DNA of 64,000 nt. Source: Aromatoleum petrolei. Lineage in GTDB: Bacteria; Pseudomonadota; Gammaproteobacteria; Burkholderiales; Rhodocyclaceae. The position numbers were made by a program, and so were the translations under genes. Under the pieces are notes generated by a model. The model was given only the letters and a program-made list of their open reading frames with translations, was not told where the DNA came from and ran no database searches. This document shows, one piece after another, positions 35,064 to 44,165 of this stretch. How positions within the stretch are numbered: position 1 is the first letter of the stretch; each line of letters begins with the position of its first letter. The stretch spans positions 1,178,001-1,242,000 of the forward strand of contig NZ_CP059560.1 in assembly GCF_017894385.1 (NCBI RefSeq). Reading direction: 5' to 3'.

Positions 35064-35417
35064 ATGGAAACGAAATATGCGCGCCCGGAATGGAATCTGC
35101 AAGCAGGCGGAATCCTCTCGATCGATGATGCGGGTGACTGGGAAGTGAGTCTGGCCAGGGGCCACGTGTGGCTGACACTTGAGGGATACTCACAGGACAA
35201 GTGGCTCGGCGCGGGTGACCGCTTCCGTGTGCCCGGCGACGGCCGGATGGTGATAGAGGCCGAGACCGACGCCCGCATCCGCCTCGAGCCGCCCGCGGCG
35301 AGCGCCGTGCAGCGTTTGCTCGCACGGATCGAGCGCAGCACGCGGCGCGGCGCCCGGACGGTCGCAAACGCCACGGTCTATTCGGCCGAGCGCATCAGCT
35401 GCGGCCCGGCACGCTGA
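35064..35417 (+). CDS. DUF2917 family protein
   Basis: A 117-residue protein of a conserved family with no known function. A cupin-like beta region (LSIDDAGDWEVSLARGHVWLTLEGYSQDKWLGAGD, seen as short strands) is followed by a basic, helical C-terminus. The start ATG at 35064 has a strong AGGAGG. It is divergent from a LysR regulator, the usual context of this family, implying that it is the regulator's target. The C-terminus converges with a DMT transporter gene. Confidence 0.85.
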   Translation: METKYARPEWNLQAGGILSIDDAGDWEVSLARGHVWLTLEGYSQDKWLGAGDRFRVPGDGRMVIEAETDARIRLEPPAASAVQRLLARIERSTRRGARTVANATVYSAERISCGPAR

Positions 35418-35427
35418 AGGACGACGA

Positions 35428-36267
35428 TCAGGCGCGGCGCGCGAGCAACACGATTGCGACGCCGCCGAGGATCGCGGCCGACGACAGGATCAGGCGCAGC
35501 GTCACCGCCTCGCCGAGGAACAGCACCCCGCCGACGGCTGCGATCACCGGCACGCTGAGCTGGACGGTCGCGGCGCTGGTGGCGGTCAGCCCGCGCAGCG
35601 CCGCATACCACACCGCATAACCGGCCCCCGACGCCACCGCACCGGACAGCACCGCGTACAGCGCCCCGCCCGCATCGACGCGCACGTCGCCACTCCCGAG
35701 GACTCCCAGCGCGAGCGCCATCGGCACCGTGCGCAGGAAATTGCCCCCGGTGGCGGCCAAGGCGTTCGAAGTCTTGCGTCCGCGCAGCGAATACACCCCC
35801 CACGCGATGCCCGCCCCGATCATCAGCAGGGCCCCGCCAAGCGGCGGCGCGCTCAGCCCCGGCAGCAGCAGGTACACCAGCCCACCGAAGGCCAGCAGCA
35901 ATCCGGCGGTCTGCTGTGTCCGCAGACGCTCTCCGCGCGCGATCCCGGTGAGGATCATGGTCGCCTGCACCGCTGCAAACAGCAGCAGCGCGCCCACACC
36001 GGTCGGCAGGGAGACATAGGCAAAGGAAAATCCTGCGGCATAGGCGAACAGCGCAAGCGCCGAGCCCCAGTTGCCCGCCTTGCCCGGAACCTGTCGCCGC
36101 CACTGCAGCAGGATCGCAAGCATCACGGCGCCCGACACCAGACGGATCACCGTAAAGCTCGCCGGATCGATGCCGGTGTGCTGCAATGCGAGGCGGCACA
36201 GCACGGAATTGGCCGCGAAGGCGATCATCGTGACGAGCGTCAGCGATGCGATGCGCACGGGTGTCAC
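35428..36267 (-). CDS. EamA/DMT superfamily transporter
   Basis: A 279-residue inner-membrane protein with ten predicted transmembrane segments in two EamA repeats (second repeat from about residue 145, with GAGIAWGVYSLRGR). Such carriers usually export amino acids or metabolites; the substrate is unknown. I chose the GTG at 36267 because GAGGAG lies seven bases upstream and it gives the normal N-terminus; the frame extends upstream without a better signal. Confidence 0.85.
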   Translation of the reverse strand: MTPVRIASLTLVTMIAFAANSVLCRLALQHTGIDPASFTVIRLVSGAVMLAILLQWRRQVPGKAGNWGSALALFAYAAGFSFAYVSLPTGVGALLLFAAVQATMILTGIARGERLRTQQTAGLLLAFGGLVYLLLPGLSAPPLGGALLMIGAGIAWGVYSLRGRKTSNALAATGGNFLRTVPMALALGVLGSGDVRVDAGGALYAVLSGAVASGAGYAVWYAALRGLTATSAATVQLSVPVIAAVGGVLFLGEAVTLRLILSSAAILGGVAIVLLARRA

Positions 36268-36328
36268 ACAGATCTCCTCGACCGGGCGTTGCGGGGCGTC
36301 AGTTTGCGCCGCGCGACTGTCCCTCTTG

Positions 36329-37903
36329 TTATTCCTCGGGCCGGGCGTATTGGCGGGCGAGTTCGCCGAAGCGCCCAACCTCGGCCTCGCACCACGCCGC
36401 ATCCTTTCCCAGTTCCTCCACCAGCAGGCGCGCAACCGCGGGCGCTGCGGCGGCCGCTTCCGCGGCATCGAGGAACAGCGCCCGATATCGCCGCGCCAGC
36501 ACGTCCTCCACCCCGCGCGCGAGTTCGCAGCGCGCAGCGTAGCGCACTTCGGCCTCGGTCAGGCGGAAAGCCGCATGCACGAGCCGACCGGCGCCGGGCA
36601 GCACGTCAACGGCCGCGCGCACCGAACCGTAGCAATCGGACGTCGGACCCGCCTCGCCGCCATGCAGGCGCAGCTCGGCCGTGACGCATGGTCGTCGCGC
36701 CAGCCCGGCCACCGACCGCGCGGTATCGATGGTCTCCTCGGCCATGCGGCGGTAGGTCGTCCACTTCCCGCCGGTTATCGTCACGAGTCCGCCCGGCGAC
36801 ACCTCGATGCAATGCTCGCGCGACAGGCTGCGCGTTGCCGAATTGTCGCCCGCGCCGATCAGCGGACGCAGCCCGACGAAGACGCTGCGGATGTCCGCGC
36901 GAACGGGCGGTCGCGCAAGATACGGCGTGACGGCCTCGAGGATGAAATCGATCTCTCCGGCAAGCGGTCGGGGCTCGAGGGGGAGATCCTGGCGCGGCGA
37001 ATCGGTGGTGCCGATCAGCACGCGACCCTGCCAAGGAATCATGAACAGGACACGACCGTCTGCCGTTTCCGGCACCAGCAACGCATCGCGCCCCGGCAGG
37101 AACGCGGCATCCACGACGATATGCACCCCCTGGCTGGGCTTTAGCAAGGGACGCGCCTGCGGCAGCTCCGCGCGGCGGATGGCGTCCGCCCATACGCCCG
37201 TTGCATTGACGACGACGCCCGCGGGGATGCGGAACGCCTCGCCGGTTTCTGCGTCGTGCGCGAGCACGCCGTTCACCTGCCCGTCGTCGACGATCAGTCC
37301 ATCGACGGGCAGATAGTTCAACGCGAGGCCGCCCAGGTCGAAATGGGTGCGCATCAGGGCGAGCGCGAGGCGTGCGTCGTCGAACCGGGCATCCCAGTAC
37401 GCGATGCCCCCGCGCAGCCCTGCCGGCCGCAGCGTCGGTAGGGCGACGATGGTGCTGGCGGCGTCGAGCACGCGGCTGTGTCCGATGCCGTGCATGCCCG
37501 CCATGAGGTCATAGAACGCCAGACCGGTGCCGAACTTGGGGATGTCCAGCCAATGGTAGGCCGGCACGACGAAGCGTTGCTTGTGCACGAGATGCGGCGC
37601 GTTCGCGAGCAGACGCGAGCGCTCGGCGAGCGCCTCATGCACCAGCGGGAGATTGCCCTGCGCGAGGTAGCGCACGCCGCCATGAATCAGCTTGGTGGCG
37701 CGCGAGCTGGTCCCTTTCGCAAAGTCATGGGCCTCGAGCAGCAATGTGCGGTAGCCGCGCGCACTCGCATCGACCGCGCAGCCCAGCCCCGTGGCGCCAC
37801 CGCCGATCACCACCACGTCCCACGCGCCGGTCTCGCGCAGGCGCGCGAGCAGCGACGCCCGATCCAGCCCGGCCGCCGGGTCCCGGCGTGTCGCCGCGCT
37901 CAC
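36329..37903 (-). CDS. glpD: Glycerol-3-phosphate dehydrogenase, aerobic FAD type
   Basis: A 524-residue membrane-associated flavoprotein that oxidises glycerol-3-phosphate to dihydroxyacetone phosphate and passes electrons to quinone. The FAD fold [17 protein letters not shown] is near residue 28, followed by [17 protein letters not shown]. Later come [11 protein letters not shown] and [16 protein letters not shown]. The GTG start at 37903 overlaps the glpK stop (GTGA), with GAGGC upstream. It forms an operon with glpK; no glpF or glpR is nearby. Confidence 0.95.
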   Translation of the reverse strand: MSAATRRDPAAGLDRASLLARLRETGAWDVVVIGGGATGLGCAVDASARGYRTLLLEAHDFAKGTSSRATKLIHGGVRYLAQGNLPLVHEALAERSRLLANAPHLVHKQRFVVPAYHWLDIPKFGTGLAFYDLMAGMHGIGHSRVLDAASTIVALPTLRPAGLRGGIAYWDARFDDARLALALMRTHFDLGGLALNYLPVDGLIVDDGQVNGVLAHDAETGEAFRIPAGVVVNATGVWADAIRRAELPQARPLLKPSQGVHIVVDAAFLPGRDALLVPETADGRVLFMIPWQGRVLIGTTDSPRQDLPLEPRPLAGEIDFILEAVTPYLARPPVRADIRSVFVGLRPLIGAGDNSATRSLSREHCIEVSPGGLVTITGGKWTTYRRMAEETIDTARSVAGLARRPCVTAELRLHGGEAGPTSDCYGSVRAAVDVLPGAGRLVHAAFRLTEAEVRYAARCELARGVEDVLARRYRALFLDAAEAAAAAPAVARLLVEELGKDAAWCEAEVGRFGELARQYARPEE

Positions 37904-39390
37904 GCCTCGGCCCAGCCGCGCGAGCGCCCGACCGCGCGATGCCAGCGGGCGATCAACGCCTCGCGCCGATCCGCACCCATCGCAGGCTCGAACCGCCGCT
38001 CTGCGCGCCAGTGCGCGGCGACCTCGTGCTCGCCCGACCACACGCCGACCCCCAGACCGGCGAGGTAGGCGGCGCCCAGTGCCGTCGTCTCCAGCATCTG
38101 CGGCCGCACGACGGGCACGCCGAGCAGATCGGCCTGCAGCTGCATCAGCAGGTCGTTCGCCGCCGCACCGCCATCGACGCGCAGCTCCCTCAGCGGACCG
38201 GCCCCGTCGCGATCCATCGCCGCGACCAGATCGACGGTCTGCAGCGCGATCGCCTCCAATGCTGCGCGCGCGATGTGCGCGGCGCCGGTGCCGCGCGTCA
38301 GGCCGAACAGCGCACCGCGCGCATACGCGTCCCAGTAGGGGGCGCCCAGCCCGGTAAAGGCCGGCACCAGCACGACGCCGCCGCTGTCGGGAACGCTCGC
38401 GGCGAGCGCCTCGATCTCGCCGGAATGCCGGATCAGGCCGAGGCCGTCGCGCAGCCACTGCACGATCGCCCCGCCCATGAAGATGCTGCCTTCCAGCGCA
38501 TAGCTGGTGCGCCCGCCGGCGCGCCACGCGACCGTCGTCAGCAGGCGGTTGGCCGAGGCCACGATGCCGGCGCCGGTGTTCATGAGCAGGAAGCAGCCGG
38601 TCCCGTAGGTGTTCTTCGCCATGCCGGGCGTGAAGCACGCCTGGCCGAAGGTGGCAGCCTGCTGGTCCCCGGCGATGCCCGCGATCGGCACCGCAGCCCC
38701 CAGCACCTCGGCATGCGTCTCGCCGCACCGGCCGCTGCTGTCGACGATACGCGGCAACAGCGCGCGAGGAATGTCGAAAAGCGCGAGAAGTTGGTCGTCC
38801 CAGTCACCGCTGCGGATGTTGAACAGCATCGTGCGTGCGGCGTTGCCCGGATCGGTGACGTGCAGCGCCCCGCCGCTCAGGTGCCACACCAGCCAGCTGT
38901 CCACGGTGCCGAATGCCAGTTCGCCGGCTTCCGCGCGCCTGCGCGCATCCGGCACATTGTCCAGCAGCCACGCCAGCTTGGAGGCCGAGAAGTACGCATC
39001 GAGTTCCAAACCGGTACGCGCGCGAATCAGGTCCGAGTATCCGTCTGCGCGCAGCCGGTCGCACGCGACGGCGGTGCGGCGGTCCTGCCACACGATCGCG
39101 GGAGCGAGCGCCCGGCCGGTGGAACGCTCCCACAGGATCGTGGTCTCGCGCTGGTTGGTGATGCCGAGCGCGGCAAGCTCAGCCGCCGCGATGCCGGCGT
39201 CGACCAGCGCCGCACGCGCGCAATCGAGTTGCGACGCGAGGATCTCGTCCGGGTCGTGCTCCACCCACCCGGGATGCGGAAAGAACTGGGTGAAGTCCTT
39301 TTGCGCGGCTCCGCGCGCGCACCCGTCGGCGTCGAACACCATGGCCCGCGAGCTCGACGTTCCCTGATCCAGCGCCAGCAGCCAGCTCAT
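37900..39390 (-). CDS. glpK: Glycerol kinase
   Basis: A 496-residue FGGY-family kinase that phosphorylates glycerol to glycerol-3-phosphate. [16 protein letters not shown] at the N-terminus, [23 protein letters not shown] and [12 protein letters not shown] are typical glycerol-kinase motifs. It precedes glpD with a four-base overlap, so the two steps of glycerol catabolism are cotranscribed. Full length and intact. Confidence 0.96.
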   Translation of the reverse strand: MSWLLALDQGTSSSRAMVFDADGCARGAAQKDFTQFFPHPGWVEHDPDEILASQLDCARAALVDAGIAAAELAALGITNQRETTILWERSTGRALAPAIVWQDRRTAVACDRLRADGYSDLIRARTGLELDAYFSASKLAWLLDNVPDARRRAEAGELAFGTVDSWLVWHLSGGALHVTDPGNAARTMLFNIRSGDWDDQLLALFDIPRALLPRIVDSSGRCGETHAEVLGAAVPIAGIAGDQQAATFGQACFTPGMAKNTYGTGCFLLMNTGAGIVASANRLLTTVAWRAGGRTSYALEGSIFMGGAIVQWLRDGLGLIRHSGEIEALAASVPDSGGVVLVPAFTGLGAPYWDAYARGALFGLTRGTGAAHIARAALEAIALQTVDLVAAMDRDGAGPLRELRVDGGAAANDLLMQLQADLLGVPVVRPQMLETTALGAAYLAGLGVGVWSGEHEVAAHWRAERRFEPAMGADRREALIARWHRAVGRSRGWAEA

Positions 39391-39522
39391 GCCACCCCCG
39401 CAAAGACGCGCGATGACGCAAGCCTACCGCGGCGCCGTGCGCCTGACCATCCCTCCCCGCGCTCGCTTGCACGGCGCGCGTGTGGTTCAATGTCGCCTTT
39501 CGCTGCACCGCACCAAGCCGCC

Positions 39523-40410
39523 ATGCAATCGCTCTGGATGATCGTCGCCAGCCTGCTCTTCGCCTGCATGGGGGTGTGCGTCAAGCTCGGATCCGGCACC
39601 TTCTCCACCGGGGAGCTGGTGTTCTACCGCGGCTTCGTCGGCCTGCTCGTCGTGACGCTCATTGCGCTCATGCAGGGGGTGCCGCTGCGCACCCCGCACT
39701 GGCGGCTGCAGATCACCCGTTCCCTGTCGGGCTGCATGGCGCTGATGTGTTACTTCTATGCGATCAGTGCCCTGCCGTTGGCGACGGCAGTCACGCTCAA
39801 TTACACCTCGCCGATCTTCGTCGCCCTGCTGCTCGCGCTGTGGTTCCGCGAGCGCCTGCGCGGGCCAGTGATCGCATCGGTCGCGCTGGGATTCGTCGGC
39901 GTCATCCTGTTGCTCAAGCCGACGCTCCAGGCGGAGCAGTGGCTGGGGGCCTGCGCCGGACTCGGCTCCGGTCTCGTCGCCAGTCTTGCCTACATCCATG
40001 TGCGCGAACTCGGCCGCGCCGGCGAACCGGAGGCGAGGACGGTGCTGTGGTTCTCGGCGATCACGACCCTGCTCGGCATCCCGTGGGCGCTCTCGGGTGA
40101 ACTGCGCGCCATCGACCTGCAAGGCGGTGCCGCGCTCGCGGGTGTCGGTCTGTTCGGGGCACTCGCCCAGCTCGCGATGACCCGTGCCTACCGCTTCGGC
40201 AAAACCATCGTCGCGGCCAATCTGGCCTACACTACGGTGATCTTCTCCAGCTTGTTCGGTGTGCTGCTGTGGGACGAGATCCTCCCGCTCGACGCCTGGA
40301 TCGCCGTCGTGCTGATCATCGCCAGCGGCGCGGCCGTGTCGCTCGCCTCACGCCCGGCGCCACAGGCACTGCCCGCCGGCGCCGCGCCCGACGGCCGCGG
40401 TCGAGATTGA
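39523..40410 (+). CDS. EamA/RhaT-type DMT transporter
   Basis: A 295-residue protein with ten transmembrane segments. It has the N-terminal EamA features MGVCVKLGSG and FYRGFVGLLVV, and a second repeat beginning near residue 150. The start is uncertain: ATG 39523 gives the usual short N-terminus, ATG 39490 would add 11 residues, and neither has a clear ribosome binding site. The function is likely metabolite export, substrate unknown. It is divergent from glpK and not a close paralogue of the other DMT protein in the window by visible motifs. Confidence 0.85.
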   Translation: MQSLWMIVASLLFACMGVCVKLGSGTFSTGELVFYRGFVGLLVVTLIALMQGVPLRTPHWRLQITRSLSGCMALMCYFYAISALPLATAVTLNYTSPIFVALLLALWFRERLRGPVIASVALGFVGVILLLKPTLQAEQWLGACAGLGSGLVASLAYIHVRELGRAGEPEARTVLWFSAITTLLGIPWALSGELRAIDLQGGAALAGVGLFGALAQLAMTRAYRFGKTIVAANLAYTTVIFSSLFGVLLWDEILPLDAWIAVVLIIASGAAVSLASRPAPQALPAGAAPDGRGRD

Positions 40411-40470
40411 AGCGGCTGGCGCCCGGGGATATAGTAGTTCGCATAATCCAGTCGCCATGCGGAGGCAGTC

Positions 40471-40833
40471 ATGATCACAACGGACCATCGCCCCAACCTG
40501 GTCGCCGTTGCCGTGTTCGGCGAATTCACCCTCGCGGACTACAAGGAGTTCGAGGAACTGGTCAATTACAAGATCCAGTTCGAGGGGCCGGTGAGCCTGC
40601 TTTTCGATCTGCGCGAAATGGCCGGTTTCACGCTCGACGTCGCATGGGAGGAAATCCGCTTCTCGCGCAAGCATGCGCATGACTTCCGCCGCATCGCGGT
40701 ACTCACGCAGGACCAGTGGCTGACATGGAGCGCGTGGATCTCGCAGCTCTTCGTCGACGCCGAAGTACTCGTGTTCGATGACGAGGCGGGCGCGCGCGCC
40801 TGGCTCGAGACGACCGAGGAGCCCGCACGGTGA
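40471..40833 (+). CDS. SpoIIAA-like (STAS-fold) protein
   Basis: A 120-residue cytosolic protein of the SpoIIAA-like family, with an alternating strand-helix layout (LVAVAVFGEFTL, LLFDLREMAG, RRIAVLTQDQW, EVLVFDDEAGARAWL). These proteins resemble anti-sigma-factor antagonists but lack a known partner here. The stop overlaps the GTG start of the sulfurtransferase gene, indicating coupled translation. Function unknown. Confidence 0.82.
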   Translation: MITTDHRPNLVAVAVFGEFTLADYKEFEELVNYKIQFEGPVSLLFDLREMAGFTLDVAWEEIRFSRKHAHDFRRIAVLTQDQWLTWSAWISQLFVDAEVLVFDDEAGARAWLETTEEPAR

Positions 40834-41708
40834 GCAGTCACGCATCGGGCTCTTCCGCGTCCTACAGCACGCTGATCAGCGCCCACGAACTCGCCCAGCA
40901 CATCGACGAACCCGACTGGGTGATCTTCGACTGCCGCCACGACCTCGCGAACCGCGACTTCGGCCGCGACGTCTACACCCGCGCCCACATCCCGGGCGCG
41001 CGCTTCCTGCACCTCGACGAAGACCTGTCCAGCCCGCTGACGGGCACGAACGGCCGCCATCCGCTGCCCGATCCCGAAGCCTTCGCGCAACGCCTCGCGC
41101 GTGCCGGCGTCGGCAACGAAACCCAGGTCATCGCCTATGACGACGCCGGCGGCATGTTCGCGGCACGCCTGTGGTGGATGATGCGCTGGGTCGGGCACCA
41201 CTGCGCGGCGGTCCTCGACGGCGGGCTGGTGGCCTGGCTGGAAGCCGGCCAGGCGCTCACCGCCAAGGTCCCCGAACCGGTCCCCGCGACCTTCCGCGTC
41301 TCGCTGCGTCCCGAAGTCGTGGATGCCGCCTGGGTCCTCGGACACCTGCACAACCCGGAGATGCTGCTGCTCGACGCCCGCAGCCCCGACCGCTACCGTG
41401 GCGAGAACGAGACGCTCGACCCCGTCGGCGGGCACATTCCCGGTGCGATCAACCGCTTCTTCCGCGACAATCTCGACGGACGCGGACACTTCAAACAGGC
41501 CTCGATCCTGCGCGAGGAATTCGGGGCGTTGCTGAAGGGCGGCGACGCCCACCGCGTCGTACACCAGTGCGGATCCGGCGTCACGGCCTGCCACAACCTG
41601 CTGGCGATGGAATCTGCAGGGCTGACCGGCTCGCGCCTGTATGCCGGTTCGTGGAGCGAATGGTGCGCCGATCCCGCGCGGCCCGTCGCAACCGGCCCCG
41701 AGCGCTGA
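40830..41708 (+). CDS. sseA: 3-mercaptopyruvate sulfurtransferase (tandem rhodanese)
   Basis: A 292-residue two-domain sulfurtransferase. The inactive N-terminal rhodanese domain has VIFDCRHDLANRDFGRDVY and IPGARFLHLDEDLS. The catalytic C-terminal domain has the loop CGSGVTAC near residue 244; CGSGVT is the signature of mercaptopyruvate-specific rather than thiosulfate-specific members. The GTG start at 40830 overlaps the stop of the preceding gene. It may take part in sulfur transfer or cysteine catabolism. Confidence 0.92.
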   Translation: MSSHASGSSASYSTLISAHELAQHIDEPDWVIFDCRHDLANRDFGRDVYTRAHIPGARFLHLDEDLSSPLTGTNGRHPLPDPEAFAQRLARAGVGNETQVIAYDDAGGMFAARLWWMMRWVGHHCAAVLDGGLVAWLEAGQALTAKVPEPVPATFRVSLRPEVVDAAWVLGHLHNPEMLLLDARSPDRYRGENETLDPVGGHIPGAINRFFRDNLDGRGHFKQASILREEFGALLKGGDAHRVVHQCGSGVTACHNLLAMESAGLTGSRLYAGSWSEWCADPARPVATGPER

Positions 41709-41726
41709 GCCCCCGGGGCGGACGTC

Positions 41727-42530
41727 CTACCACTCGACCTTTTCGACAGTGCCGAGAGAGCGCCCGAGAAAGCGCTCGCCGATCGTCTGGAAGCGCAGCG
41801 GCACATCGGTGACCACGAAGCGATACCCGGCTGGCCCCGGGTGCGTGCTGGCGATGCCGAGTTCCTTGAGCTTCGCCGCGGCGAGTTCCGCGGTCGTGAT
41901 CGCGGAGTCGACCAGACGCACGCCCGGCCCCGCGACATCGCGCAGCAGCGGCTTCAGCAGCGGGTAGTGCGTGCAGCCCAGAACAAGGCTGCCGACCTCC
42001 TCCGCCAGCACCGGCTTCAGGTATTCCTGCGCCGTCAGCCGTGTCACCGGATGATCCAGCCAGCCCTCCTCGACCAGCGGCACGAACAGCGGACAGGCCT
42101 GCGAATACACGCGCACGCCGGGATCCAGCGCATGGATGCGCCGCGCGTAGGCATTGCTGTTGATCGTCGTCGGCGTGCCGATCACGCCGATACCGCGTCC
42201 GTTCGATTCCGCGACCGCCGCATGCGCGCCCGCCTCGATCACGTCGAGCACGGGAATGTCGCGTGCCAGCCGCCGCACCACGTCGGCCGCCACCGCCGCC
42301 ATCGTGTTGCACGCGACAATTAGCATCTTGACGTCCTGCTGCAGCAGGAACTCGGTGATCTGGGCGGTGAAATGCTCGATCGTCGCAACCGACTTGACGC
42401 CGTAGGGCACGCGCGCGGTGTCGCCGAAATACACGATGCGCTCGAGCGGCAGGCGCTCCATCAGGGCGCGCACGACGGTGAGCCCGCCGATGCCGGAATC
42501 GAATACGCCTATGGGTCGGGAGGAGTCCAA
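41727..42530 (-). CDS. murI: Glutamate racemase
   Basis: A 267-residue enzyme that makes D-glutamate for peptidoglycan. The N-terminal GVFDSGIGGLTV is present. The two catalytic cysteines lie in ACNTMAA (about residue 74) and GCTHYPLL (about residue 185), each with its neighbouring acidic or histidine partner. It is on the same strand as queG, 42 bases downstream of it, and convergent with sseA. Confidence 0.96.
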   Translation of the reverse strand: MDSSRPIGVFDSGIGGLTVVRALMERLPLERIVYFGDTARVPYGVKSVATIEHFTAQITEFLLQQDVKMLIVACNTMAAVAADVVRRLARDIPVLDVIEAGAHAAVAESNGRGIGVIGTPTTINSNAYARRIHALDPGVRVYSQACPLFVPLVEEGWLDHPVTRLTAQEYLKPVLAEEVGSLVLGCTHYPLLKPLLRDVAGPGVRLVDSAITTAELAAAKLKELGIASTHPGPAGYRFVVTDVPLRFQTIGERFLGRSLGTVEKVEW

Positions 42531-42572
42531 TGCAGAAACCAGGTCAGGACAAAAATGGATTCTAGCGCAAGC

Positions 42573-43667
42573 TCAGCCCTGCGGTAGCGCGTGCCGCGCG
42601 ATGGCCCAGACGACATGCTCGCGCACCAGTTCCGAAGGGTCCTCCGCGCGCGCCCGCAGCGCCGCCCGCACCTCCGGCGTGCCCGCTGCGTTGCCCAACG
42701 CGACCGCGAGATTGCGCGACCAGCGCTCGAAGCCGACGCGATGGATCGCGCTACCCGCCATCCGCTCGCGGAACTCGCCCTCACTCCAGGCGAAGAGCTC
42801 GACCAGACTCGCCTCGTCGAGCCGGTGGCGCGGCGCGAAGTCCGGCTCCTTGCCGGGCTGCGCGAAGCGGTTCCACGGACAAACGAGCTGGCAGTCGTCG
42901 CAGCCGTAAATGCGGTTGCCGATCAGCGGCCGCAGTTCTTCGGGAATCGCACCCTTGAGCTCGATCGTCAGGTAGGAGATGCAGCGCCGCGCATCGACCC
43001 TGTACGGCGCGACGATGGCACCGGTCGGACACGCGTCGAGGCACGCACGGCAGCTGCCGCAATGCGGCGCCTCGGGGGCATCGACCGGTAGCGGCAGGTC
43101 GGTGAAGATCTCACCGAGGAAGAAGTACGAGCCGGCGCGCCGATTCAGCAGCAGCGTGTGCTTGCCGCGCCAGCCTAGCCCTGATCGGCCCGCGAGCTCG
43201 ACCTCGAGCACGGGCGCCGAATCCACGAACACCCGGAAACCGTGCGGCGCCTCGGCGGCGATACGCTCCGCGAGCTTCTGCAGGCGATTGCGCATCAGCT
43301 TGTGGTAATCCCGGCCCAAGGCATAGCGCGACACATAGGCTCGATGCGGATCCTCCAGCGCGGCGTGCGCGTCGGCCGCCCGCGGCCAGTAGTTCATGCG
43401 CACGCTCACGACCCGCAGCGTGCCCGGCACCAGCTCCGCCGGACGCGCCCGCATCATGCCGTGCCGCGCCATATAATCCATGTCTGCGTGAAAACCGTCC
43501 GCCAGCCAGGCTTCGAGCCCCGGCTCGGCCGACGACAGATCCACGCCGGACACGGCGAGATCGGCGAAGCCGAGCTCGGCGGCCCACATCTTCATCCGCC
43601 CGACGAGCGCGTTCAGGGACGCGTCGGGAGCGACATCCGCAGGGATTTCATCATGATTCACGTTCAT
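42573..43667 (-). CDS. queG: Epoxyqueuosine reductase
   Basis: A 364-residue cobalamin- and iron-sulfur-dependent enzyme that reduces epoxyqueuosine to queuosine in tRNA. Two [4Fe-4S] ferredoxin-type motifs are visible (CGSCRACLDACP and CDDCQLVCPWN), and a HEAT-like C-terminal region follows. I chose the ATG at 43667; its first 15 bases overlap the divergent tsaE start (43653), so the two genes share a very tight divergent junction. An upstream in-frame extension lacks support. It is the first gene of a queG-murI unit. Confidence 0.93.
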   Translation of the reverse strand: MNVNHDEIPADVAPDASLNALVGRMKMWAAELGFADLAVSGVDLSSAEPGLEAWLADGFHADMDYMARHGMMRARPAELVPGTLRVVSVRMNYWPRAADAHAALEDPHRAYVSRYALGRDYHKLMRNRLQKLAERIAAEAPHGFRVFVDSAPVLEVELAGRSGLGWRGKHTLLLNRRAGSYFFLGEIFTDLPLPVDAPEAPHCGSCRACLDACPTGAIVAPYRVDARRCISYLTIELKGAIPEELRPLIGNRIYGCDDCQLVCPWNRFAQPGKEPDFAPRHRLDEASLVELFAWSEGEFRERMAGSAIHRVGFERWSRNLAVALGNAAGTPEVRAALRARAEDPSELVREHVVWAIARHALPQG

Positions 43668-44165
43668 CACCGGGCAGATGATAGCAGCCCGCTTTCGGCT
43701 CACCTCGACGACGAATCCGACACCGCAGCCGCGGGTGCAGCCCTTGCGACAGCCTTGTGCGCGGGCCTCGTCATCTACCTGCGCGGCGACCTCGGCGCCG
43801 GCAAGACGACCCTCGTGCGCGGGGCGCTGCGTGCCCTCGGTCACGACGGAAAGGTGAAAAGTCCGACCTACACCTTGATTGAACCTTATCTTGTTTCTAG
43901 ATTAAACTTATATCACTTTGATTTTTATCGCTTCGCAGTCCCAGAAGAATATCTGGAAGCAGGGCTGGACGAATATTTCGACGGAAACGGGGTATGTCTG
44001 GTGGAATGGCCGGACAAGGCGGCGCCTTATATTGCTGCGCCGGACCTCGAGATCCGCCTCACCGTCTCCGGCCCGGGCCGGCGCCTTGAAGCGCTGGCAC
44101 TGACGGAGGCAGGACGGACATGCATACGCAAACTGGATTCGGAGCTGAACCGGAAGCCGACATGA
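43653..44165 (+). CDS. tsaE: tRNA threonylcarbamoyladenosine biosynthesis ATPase TsaE
   Basis: A 170-residue P-loop ATPase of the TsaBDE complex that makes t6A37 in tRNA. The Walker A GDLGAGKTT is at about residues 46-54, SPTYTLIEPY follows, and a Walker B-like VEWPDK comes later. The stretch 43873-43935, encoding VSRLNLYHFDFYRF, is unusually AT-rich compared with the rest of the gene. The stop overlaps the start of the amidase gene (ATGA). The tsaE-amidase pairing is widespread. Confidence 0.94.
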   Translation: MIHVHHRADDSSPLSAHLDDESDTAAAGAALATALCAGLVIYLRGDLGAGKTTLVRGALRALGHDGKVKSPTYTLIEPYLVSRLNLYHFDFYRFAVPEEYLEAGLDEYFDGNGVCLVEWPDKAAPYIAAPDLEIRLTVSGPGRRLEALALTEAGRTCIRKLDSELNRKPT

